Of a DNA stretch of 9,228 nucleotides, positions 1-6,095 are shown one piece after another; position 1 is the first letter of the stretch; each line of letters opens with the position of its first letter. The notes below the pieces were generated by a model. The model searched no databases and had not been told where the DNA came from. It saw nothing but the letters and a program-made list of their open reading frames with translations. Position numbers and translations under genes: made by a program. The stretch lies in contig JASHXG010000230.1 in NCBI GenBank assembly GCA_030043675.1, positions 1-9,228 of the forward strand, in the 5' to 3' direction. Source of the DNA: Vulcanimicrobiota bacterium (GTDB taxonomy: Bacteria > Vulcanimicrobiota > Vulcanimicrobiia > Vulcanimicrobiales > Vulcanimicrobiaceae).

Positions 1-327
1 GCGTTCCTTCGCCGCTTCAGCATCGACGAGCTTCCTCAGCTCTTCAACGTCCTCCGCGGCGACATGTCGCTGGTCGGACCGCGCCCGGAGCGCCCGATCT
101 TCGTCGATCTCTTTCGCACGACGCTCCCACGATACGACGAGCGCCATCTGGTGCGGCCGGGCATCACCGGCTGGTCGCACGTGCATATGAAGCGCAACGT
201 GGCAACATCGGCCGCCGCGGAGCGGCTCGAGTACGATCTTCAATATCTCGAGAACTGGTCACTCTATCTGGACGTCGCCGTGCTGTTTCAGACGCTGTGT
301 GAGTTTCTCTTTCATCGCGCGGCATGA
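1..327 (+). CDS. Bacterial sugar transferase, C-terminal fragment (undecaprenyl-phosphate sugar-1-phosphate transferase)
   Basis: The first 108 codons of the window are open in frame 1 and end at TGA 325-327; the start lies off the left edge. The fragment shows the C-terminal hallmarks of the bacterial sugar transferase family (PF02397; WcaJ, ExoY, PglC and relatives): DELPQLFNVLRGDMSLVGPR at about residues 10-29, then RPGITGW at about 51-57, and a closing YDLQYLENWSLYLDV block. Members transfer a sugar 1-phosphate from a UDP-sugar to undecaprenyl phosphate at the cytoplasmic membrane face, which starts assembly of a polysaccharide repeat unit. The N-terminal membrane part is missing, so it cannot be told whether this is a short monotopic or a long polytopic member, and the sugar is unknown. 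The stop overlaps the start of the next gene (ATGA), so it is probably early in the operon. The family call is secure; the substrate is not. Confidence 0.95.
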   Translation, partial: AFLRRFSIDELPQLFNVLRGDMSLVGPRPERPIFVDLFRTTLPRYDERHLVRPGITGWSHVHMKRNVATSAAAERLEYDLQYLENWSLYLDVAVLFQTLCEFLFHRAA

Positions 328-1436
328 ACCCAGTGCGCGTCGTTCATATCCTGCCTTCGGTTCGCGGCTATGGAGCAGAACGTCTCATCGTAGAACTCCT
401 CAAGCATCTCTCCTCGCCGGCGATCGATGCATCGCTGTTGACCATCTACTCGCCCCCTGCGGACGCCGGTGAGACGCTGCCCTTCAGCATCGCGCATGCC
501 GGGCGCAAACACCGCAGAGACCGCCTCTTTCTCTGGCGGCTGGTTCGCGAGATCCGGCGGTTGAAACCGGACATCGTTCATACGCACACTCACGTCGGCA
601 AGTATTGGGGGCGCGTGGCGGCCTTGCTCGCTGGTGCGACTCGCATCGTTCACACCGAGCACAATCCGTGCGACTTCCGCCGGACGCCGCTCGAACGGAT
701 CGCCGACTCTCTGCTGCACCGTGCTACGGCACGAGTGGTCACCTTTTTTCGCGAGCAGGGCGCCGCGTTGCGCGAGTTCGAGCATCTCCCCGCGGGCAAG
801 CTCGTCCTCATTCCTAACGGTTTAAACTTCCCCGAGACTGCCGGCGATCGGAACGCGGCCCGCCGGTACTTGGGACTTTCCCCGGGTCAGTTTGCGATCA
901 TCGTCGTCGGCCGCATGGAGTTCCAGAAGAATCACATCCTGGCGATGCGAGCATTTGCTGCCGTGAGCGCGGAGGTCCGGGAAAAGGCAGTCCTGCTCTT
1001 CGCCGGCGCGGGCGAAAACGAGATCGTGCTCCGAGGCCTCGCTCGCGCCCTCCAAATCGAGGAGCGCGTTCGCTTTCTCGGCTATCGGACCGACCTTCAC
1101 GCGCTTCTGCCCGGCGCAGACCTTCTGCTAATGACCTCGTGGTTCGAAGGAATGCCGTTGGCGCTGCTCGAGGCCATGATCGCCGGCGTTCCGATCGTGA
1201 GTACGCCCTGGCTGGGCGCTCGGACCATGCTCGGCGACGGTCGCTACGGCTTCCTGACCGGCGATTTCACGCCCGCGAAGGTGGCCGCCCAGATCCAGCG
1301 GGCGGTGAGGTATCCGGGAATACGAAGAGCCATCGCCGAGCGAGCCTCGAGCTACGTGCGCGAAACGTACGACATCGCGCGCATGGTCGACGCCCATCGT
1401 CAGATGTATCTACAGTTGCAGGGCACGGCTTCATGA
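324..1436 (+). CDS. Glycosyltransferase family 4 protein
   Basis: This 370-residue protein has the two-domain GT-B layout of retaining GT4 enzymes. The N-terminal acceptor domain (about 1-185) opens with VHILPSVRGYGAERLIVELL, whose glycine-rich stretch after strand 1 is typical, and contains the strand DIVHTHTH at 83-90. The C-terminal donor domain (about 190-365) starts at VGRMEFQKNH (195-204) and carries the E-x7-E nucleotide-sugar motif as E275 and E283 within EGMPLALLE, followed by AGVPIVST. It has no signal peptide or membrane helix and probably works peripherally at the inner membrane. The expected role is adding a sugar from an NDP-sugar to the lipid-linked acceptor made by the upstream transferase. 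The ATG overlaps the previous stop (ATGA at 324-327) and has no clear SD, so translation is probably coupled. Donor and acceptor cannot be told from the sequence. Confidence 0.94.
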   Translation: MNPVRVVHILPSVRGYGAERLIVELLKHLSSPAIDASLLTIYSPPADAGETLPFSIAHAGRKHRRDRLFLWRLVREIRRLKPDIVHTHTHVGKYWGRVAALLAGATRIVHTEHNPCDFRRTPLERIADSLLHRATARVVTFFREQGAALREFEHLPAGKLVLIPNGLNFPETAGDRNAARRYLGLSPGQFAIIVVGRMEFQKNHILAMRAFAAVSAEVREKAVLLFAGAGENEIVLRGLARALQIEERVRFLGYRTDLHALLPGADLLLMTSWFEGMPLALLEAMIAGVPIVSTPWLGARTMLGDGRYGFLTGDFTPAKVAAQIQRAVRYPGIRRAIAERASSYVRETYDIARMVDAHRQMYLQLQGTAS

Positions 1437-2641
1437 GCGCGCGGACGGGACGGCTGGTGGTCGTGACGTCGCGCTTTCCGTTCGGCAGTCAGGAGGCCTA
1501 CCTGAGCGCCGAACTGGGCGAGCTCGTCAAACATTTCGAGCGCATCGCCGTCATGCCGGTCCGTACGCCGGCCGCCCCGGCCCGACAGGATTTGCCCGAC
1601 GGCGTCGAGGTGATTCGTTGGCCGCTCTTTGGTCCGCAAGTCGTGCGACGCGCGGCCCAGGTGTTGCGAGGGGCGCCGTCTTCCTCGCTCGGCGCGATTT
1701 CGCAGCTGGTGCGTTCACGGGATCCCGGGCACGTCAAGAACCTTGCCGTAATCATCAAGGCCCTGGCGCTGGCCCAATGGGTCAAGGAGCGCCGGTTCGA
1801 CCACATTCACGCCTATTGGATGTCGACGCCGGCAACCGTGGCGATGGTCGCCGCCGCGGCAAGCGGAGTCCGCTGGAGCGCAACGGCTCATCGCTGGGAT
1901 ATCTACGAACGCAACGCCTTCGATGTCAAACAGCGGACGGCAGCGTTCGTTCGCACGATCTCGGCGCGCGGAACCAGCGATCTCGCGAGGCGCATGCCGC
2001 GCCTGCGCGACCGCGTTCTCGAGCTGCGCTTAGGGACCACGCTTCCGCCTGCGCCTGCTTCGCAGCGCTTCGCAGGCGACGAGTTTCGCATCGTCTGCCC
2101 CGCGGCGCTCGTGGAAGTCAAGGGACACGACGTGCTCCTCGCAGCGCTGGCGCGGCTTCGCGAGTGGGGCGTACCGGTACGCTGCGTCCTGTGCGGAACC
2201 GGCCCCTTGCGGCGAAAACTCGAAGCAACCGCGAGCAGCCTTCAGCTGAACGGCTGCGTGGAGTTCGCCGGCTTTGTGCCGCAACGGAGTCTGCACGAGT
2301 GGTATCGCGCCGGACGCTTTGCGGCCGTCGTGCTTGCAAGCCGCTTCGCGGGAGAGAAAGCCATGGAAGGCGTGCCCTCGACGCTGATCGAGGCAATGGC
2401 CTTCGGCGTGCCGGTCGTTGCCTCCGATTCGGGGAGCATCGGCGAGCTTCTCGACGATCGCTGCGGACGGATCGTGCGCGCCGGGGATGCGGAGCATCTG
2501 GCCCGCGCGCTCCTCAGCATCTATCTCGATCCGGACTCGGCGCAGACGCGCGCGCGGCGCGCCTACGACCGGGTTGCCGCCCAACATGACGTGCGCGTCC
2601 AAATGCGCGAGCTCGCGGCCGCCGTGGGCGAAAGGAGTTAG
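1433..2641 (+). CDS. Glycosyltransferase family 4 protein (WcaL/AmsK-like)
   Basis: This is a 402-residue GT4-type glycosyltransferase. The frame is open upstream to 1139, but ATG 1433 is preferred: it forms an ATGA overlap with the previous stop, has a weak AGGG 9 bases upstream, and gives a protein beginning directly with the first strand (LVVVTSRFPFGSQEAYLSAE). The N-terminal domain contains HAYWMSTPATVA (126-137) and AHRWDIY (152-158), a layout like that of colanic acid and amylovoran transferases such as WcaL and AmsK. The donor domain has KGHDVLLAAL (230-239), CGTGPLRRKLE (254-264), and the E-x7-E pair E312/E320 in EGVPSTLIE. It is soluble or peripheral, with no signal peptide. By position it adds the second or third sugar of the repeat unit. 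The family call is firm; the WcaL likeness rests on remembered motifs and the sugar is unknown. Confidence 0.93.
   Translation: MSARTGRLVVVTSRFPFGSQEAYLSAELGELVKHFERIAVMPVRTPAAPARQDLPDGVEVIRWPLFGPQVVRRAAQVLRGAPSSSLGAISQLVRSRDPGHVKNLAVIIKALALAQWVKERRFDHIHAYWMSTPATVAMVAAAASGVRWSATAHRWDIYERNAFDVKQRTAAFVRTISARGTSDLARRMPRLRDRVLELRLGTTLPPAPASQRFAGDEFRIVCPAALVEVKGHDVLLAALARLREWGVPVRCVLCGTGPLRRKLEATASSLQLNGCVEFAGFVPQRSLHEWYRAGRFAAVVLASRFAGEKAMEGVPSTLIEAMAFGVPVVASDSGSIGELLDDRCGRIVRAGDAEHLARALLSIYLDPDSAQTRARRAYDRVAAQHDVRVQMRELAAAVGERS
2631..2637 (+). promoter_or_regulatory. Strong Shine-Dalgarno for the GTG start of wecC
   Basis: AAAGGAG lies 7 bases upstream of the GTG at 2645, inside the last codons of the preceding glycosyltransferase gene. 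It decides the GTG start of the dehydrogenase, because the protein then begins exactly at the first Rossmann strand (MNIAVIGLGY). Confidence 0.8.
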
Positions 2642-2644
2642 AAC

Positions 2645-3922
2645 GTGAACATCGCGGTGATCGGTTTGGGGTACATCGGTCTGCCGACGGCTGCGCTGCT
2701 GGCGGCCAGCGGGCATCGAGTCTACGGATACGACGTCAACGCGCCGTTGCGTCACGGCTTGCAGCACGGACATCTTCCGGAGATGGAGCCGCCGGTGCGC
2801 GATGCCGTGCTCGGCGCGCTGCGCGACGGGCACCTGCATGTACTCGATCGAATACCGAACGCGCAGGCATACGTCATGTGCCTCCCGACGCCAACGCACG
2901 AAGGGAAACCCGACCTGCGCTACGTCGAGGCGGCCGCTGCAGCGGTTGCCGCGGTCGCCGAACCCGGTGCGATTCTCGTGCTCGAGTCGACGGTGCCTCC
3001 CGGCGCAACCGAACGCGTCATCGAAGGCGCCCTGGCCGCCGCCGGAAAGCAGATCGGCGACTTTCACGTCGCTCACTGCCCCGAGCGTGTGATTCCCGGC
3101 GCCATCATGACGGAGCTGCGCACGAATGCGCGCGTCGTCGGCGGCCGGACGCCCCAGGATGCCCGCATCGTGCGTGACCTCTACGCCTCCTTTTGCGAGG
3201 GTCCCATCTCCGTCACGTCCTTGGCGGTTGCCGAGTTCGTAAAGGTCGTCGAGAATACGTTCCGCGACGTCAACATCGCTTTTGCAAACGAGCTCGCAAT
3301 CTTCGCCGAGGAGCTCGGCGTCGATGTTTGGGAAACGATCGAGCTGGCGAACCATCATCCGCGCGTGAACATCCTTGCGCCGGGCCCGGGCGTCGGCGGT
3401 CACTGCATACCGGTCGACCCGCATTTCCTCTCCGATGCAAACCCGTTCGTAACCGAGCTCATTCAGTCGGCGCGCCGCGTGAACGACCGCATGCCCTACC
3501 GCATCGTGCGTCGCATCGCGGAGCTCGTCGATCCGGGGCGCGGCCGCAAGATCGCCCTCTTGGGCGCGGCCTACAAAGCCGACGTGAGCGACGCGCGCGA
3601 AAGCCCGACGGTCCGCGTCGACACGCTCCTGCGCGAGCGCGGATATTCCACGGCGATCTACGATCCGCTCGTCGAGCGATTCCATCGCCCGCTTTGCGGG
3701 ACGCTCGAGGAGACCGTATCGGACGCCGATGCGCTGATCTTGCTCACGCCGCACACGCTCTTCGCGACGATTCGGCCCGAGGCGGTCGCTTCGCTGATGC
3801 GGACGCCGCGTCTGGTCGATACTCGAAAGTTCTTTGACACCGCAGACTGGCAACGGTGTGGATTCGAATGCTACGTTCTAGGACGTCCCTTTAAGAGTGT
3901 CGCCGTACGGGCGGTGGCATGA
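2645..3922 (+). CDS. wecC: UDP-N-acetyl-D-mannosamine dehydrogenase
   Basis: This 425-residue NAD-dependent nucleotide-sugar 6-dehydrogenase oxidises UDP-ManNAc in two steps to UDP-ManNAcA in the cytosol. The N-terminal Rossmann domain starts with the GLGYIGLP nucleotide loop (7-14). CPERVIPG (145-152), ELRTNARVVGG (157-167) and VAEFVKVVENTFRDVNIAFA (195-214, with K200 and N204) resemble WecC more than UDP-glucose dehydrogenases. The catalytic cysteine is C254 in GVGGHCIPVDPHFL, and the C-terminal domain carries AYKADVSDARESP (309-321). The length fits the family, about 420 residues. It begins 3 bases after the previous stop at a GTG with a strong SD, and its stop overlaps the epimerase-like gene. 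No UDP-GlcNAc 2-epimerase (WecB) is visible in the window, so UDP-ManNAc must come from elsewhere. A related specificity such as UDP-GlcNAc or UDP-GalNAc dehydrogenase (WbpA type) cannot be fully excluded. Confidence 0.94.
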   Translation: MNIAVIGLGYIGLPTAALLAASGHRVYGYDVNAPLRHGLQHGHLPEMEPPVRDAVLGALRDGHLHVLDRIPNAQAYVMCLPTPTHEGKPDLRYVEAAAAAVAAVAEPGAILVLESTVPPGATERVIEGALAAAGKQIGDFHVAHCPERVIPGAIMTELRTNARVVGGRTPQDARIVRDLYASFCEGPISVTSLAVAEFVKVVENTFRDVNIAFANELAIFAEELGVDVWETIELANHHPRVNILAPGPGVGGHCIPVDPHFLSDANPFVTELIQSARRVNDRMPYRIVRRIAELVDPGRGRKIALLGAAYKADVSDARESPTVRVDTLLRERGYSTAIYDPLVERFHRPLCGTLEETVSDADALILLTPHTLFATIRPEAVASLMRTPRLVDTRKFFDTADWQRCGFECYVLGRPFKSVAVRAVA

Positions 3923-4902
3923 GCGCGCTACGCCGGGTGGCCCTCGGTTTTCCGCTCGCGTGGTCGCATCGCCGCGGCTACTCGTTTTCGAGCTTGGAGC
4001 GTCCCGGCGAGGGACCGTACTTCATCGAGTGGGACCCGGGGAGTGGGGTTTACGGCGAAGACTTCACCGATGCGTCGCGCGACGCCGGCGGGGTGCTTCT
4101 AAGCGGGCCGTCGCGGTCATATCATCCGATACGGATCGCGCAATTCGCTTTGCACCGATTCGGCGTCTGGCACGATACGGCCGACGCTCGAGCCCGCAAA
4201 GATGTGTTGGACCAGGCGGCCTGGCTGCGCGATCGGCAAGAAGACGGCGAGCGCGCCGGTCTCTATCGGTTCGAATTCCCCTGGACCAAGTACGGAGCCG
4301 GCACCGGATGGTCTTCGGCGATGGCGCAAGGCGAGGCGGTCTCGGTGCTGCTTCGGGCGCACCGCTTGGACCGCCACTCCGGCTACGCCGATGCCGCGGT
4401 GCGCGCCGCGCAGCCGTTCCGCTTCGCGATCGCGCGTGGAGGAGTCGTCTGGCGCGAGGGCTCGGACGTTTTCTTCGAGGAGATCGCCAACGAGCACGCG
4501 CCACACGTTCTCAACGGCTGTATCTACGCTCTGTGGGGTCTCTGGGAGCTCTGGAAGACGGCCGGCGATGCGTGGATGGAGAGGCTGCTCGAGGAGTCGA
4601 TCGAGACGTTGGACCGTTGGCTGCCGCGTTTCGACACGGGTTGGTGGACGCTTTATAGCCTGTTGCGCAGCGCCGCCGATCGCCCGCACCTCGCGACCCT
4701 CAAATACCACGAGTTTCACATTGCGCAGATGCGCGTGCTTTCGAAGATGTTCGATTGGCCGGCGTTCGAGGCGGCGGCGCAGCGCTGGAGCGCCTACGTG
4801 GACCGGCGCGCGTCTCGCGCGCGGCTGATCGGCGCGACGTTAAAGAGCTTGCCCGAGCGGTTGCGAGGCCGCGATACCATCCTCGGAGGTGCGCACACGT
4901 GA
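3919..4902 (+). CDS. D-glucuronyl C5-epimerase-like protein (PF06662 family)
   Basis: This 327-residue protein matches the C-terminal catalytic domain of heparan-sulfate D-glucuronyl C5-epimerase, which flips a uronic acid at C5 in a glycan chain. Matching blocks are YHPIRIAQFAL (68-78), WSSAMAQGEAVSVLLRA (131-147), FFEEIANEHAPHVLNG (185-200), RFDTGWWTLYSL (237-248) and KYHEFHIAQM (262-271). Compared with the remembered human enzyme, E188 would match Glu499, Y246 Tyr560 and Y263 Tyr578, the residues tied to proton transfer. The residue after the glutamate is Ile189, where human has Tyr500. There is no signal peptide or membrane helix, so it looks cytosolic. It starts at an ATGA overlap with wecC and has no clear SD, suggesting coupled expression with the uronate-forming enzyme. 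The substrate is inferred, not shown: a ManNAcA or other uronate residue in the lipid-linked oligosaccharide. It could also act on GlcA. Confidence 0.87.
   Translation: MSALRRVALGFPLAWSHRRGYSFSSLERPGEGPYFIEWDPGSGVYGEDFTDASRDAGGVLLSGPSRSYHPIRIAQFALHRFGVWHDTADARARKDVLDQAAWLRDRQEDGERAGLYRFEFPWTKYGAGTGWSSAMAQGEAVSVLLRAHRLDRHSGYADAAVRAAQPFRFAIARGGVVWREGSDVFFEEIANEHAPHVLNGCIYALWGLWELWKTAGDAWMERLLEESIETLDRWLPRFDTGWWTLYSLLRSAADRPHLATLKYHEFHIAQMRVLSKMFDWPAFEAAAQRWSAYVDRRASRARLIGATLKSLPERLRGRDTILGGAHT
4885..4890 (+). promoter_or_regulatory. Strong Shine-Dalgarno for the GTG start of the last operon gene
   Basis: GGAGGT lies 8 bases upstream of GTG 4899, inside the 3' end of the epimerase-like gene. 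It selects GTG 4899 over the upstream in-frame ATG at 4755, which would add 48 residues of shadow translation. Confidence 0.82.
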
Positions 4903-6095
4903 AGGTCGCGGTCGTAACGCATTTTTTCCCGCCCGAACCCGGCGCCGGCGCGCTGCGCGTGGCCTCGCTGGTCGATGCGTTGGCAGCCGCCGGAAATGAC
5001 GTGACGGTGGTTACGAACTTCCCGTCCTTCCCGCGTGGGCGCTTCAGTGAAACTCGCCGTCCCTTTGCCCGCACCGAAGGCGCGGACCGCGTACGCGTCC
5101 TCCGCCTCTTCTCGCTGCTCGTTCCCGGCCTGCCCGGGTCGCGGCTCCTCCACTGGCTCTCGGCCGCCGCGTCCGCGTCGGTGTATCTGCTGACCTCGCG
5201 CGAGCGCTACGACGCCGTGATCGTGAGCTCGCCGCCGATTACGGTTGCGCTCGCCGGTCTGATCGGTGCCTGGCGTCATCGCTCGCGGTTTATCGTTGAG
5301 CTTCGCGACGTCTGGCCCGACATCGCGATCGCTATGGGAATCTGGAAGCGCGATGGCTTCTTGGCCCGCGCGGTTGAGTGGTTCGTCCGTCGCGTCTATC
5401 GGCGAGCGGACCTCGTGGTCGTCGTTACGCCGACGGCGCTGGCCCAGGTGGCACAGCGCGGCGTGGATCCATCGCGTCTGCTGTTGGCGCGCAACGCGGC
5501 CGAGCGGACGCCGAGCTTCTCTTCGCGCGCCCGGCAAGCCGATGGCTTTACCGCGATCTACGCCGGAAACCTCGGCCTCACGACCGATGTCGACGTACTG
5601 GTCGACGCCGCGGCGCTCTTGGCCGAAGACGGCATCACGATCGAAATCGTCGGAGACGGCGCGCAACGCGCGCGCCTCGACGAGCGGGTGCGCAAGGAGA
5701 ACGTCGCAAACCTCGTTGTCAAAGGCAGTTTCCCGCGCCCCGACGCGATGGCGATGGTCGCCGGCGCCGACGTCTCGGTCATTCCGCTGCGCAAGGGAAT
5801 TCGAGAGAGCATCCCCACGAAGCTCTACGACTCATTATCGGTTGGCTGTCCCGTCATCGTCGTAGCCGAAGGCGAAGCGCGTAAAGAGGGCACGTCCCTC
5901 GGGGTGCTCTGCACGCCGCCCGGCGACGCCGGCGCCTTAGCCGACGCGCTGCGCGAGCTTTCGCGACTCGACTACGAGGCGCGGCGCGCGCTCGGCGAGC
6001 GGGGCAAGGCCTCGATGCGCGAGCGCGCCGATAGAACCGGAATCATGGAGGAGCTGGTCGGCCGCATCGCGGCCTTGGATCGCTCCGCCTCGTAG
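4899..6095 (+). CDS. Glycosyltransferase family 4 protein, WbuB-like
   Basis: This 398-residue GT-B glycosyltransferase begins MKVAVVTHFFPPEPGAGALR, the opening typical of WbuB/FnlC-like GT4 enzymes (N-acetyl-fucosamine transferases and relatives). The N-terminal domain has VIVSSPPITVALAG (107-120) and the signature ELRDVWPD (134-141). The donor domain starts at about 218 with IYAGNLGL, has IVGDGAQRARL (250-260), and SIPTKLYDSLSVGCPVI (304-320) in the place of the E-x7-E region. The pair here is E303 and D311, a conservative change at the second acid that is common in this subgroup. The GTG start overlaps the previous stop (GTGA) and has a strong SD. It probably adds a sugar to the lipid-linked intermediate, and is the last operon gene. 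Its 3' end is overlapped for 124 bases by the antisense O-antigen ligase-family gene. The sugar is not determinable. Confidence 0.93.
   Translation: MKVAVVTHFFPPEPGAGALRVASLVDALAAAGNDVTVVTNFPSFPRGRFSETRRPFARTEGADRVRVLRLFSLLVPGLPGSRLLHWLSAAASASVYLLTSRERYDAVIVSSPPITVALAGLIGAWRHRSRFIVELRDVWPDIAIAMGIWKRDGFLARAVEWFVRRVYRRADLVVVVTPTALAQVAQRGVDPSRLLLARNAAERTPSFSSRARQADGFTAIYAGNLGLTTDVDVLVDAAALLAEDGITIEIVGDGAQRARLDERVRKENVANLVVKGSFPRPDAMAMVAGADVSVIPLRKGIRESIPTKLYDSLSVGCPVIVVAEGEARKEGTSLGVLCTPPGDAGALADALRELSRLDYEARRALGERGKASMRERADRTGIMEELVGRIAALDRSAS

Noticed and set aside
1139..1432. 98-codon N-terminal extension of the second GT4 gene
   Set aside because: The extension overlaps the previous glycosyltransferase out of frame and is Arg-rich without motifs; ATG 1433 gives a standard GT4 N-terminus and an ATGA overlap.
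2030..3853. Long minus-strand open frame (607 codons) antisense to the second GT4 gene and wecC
   Set aside because: It lies wholly opposite two genes with clear family motifs. The translation is Arg/Asp/Ala-rich with no recognisable domain, as expected from a shadow frame in GC-rich coding DNA.
3897..4658. Plus-strand open frame (253 codons) overlapping the epimerase-like gene
   Set aside because: It is an Arg-rich shadow of the epimerase-like gene, which has clear family motifs in its own frame.
4755..4898. 48-codon N-terminal extension of the WbuB-like gene
   Set aside because: GTG 4899 has a strong SD and starts exactly at the first strand of the fold; the extension is a shadow of the epimerase-like gene.
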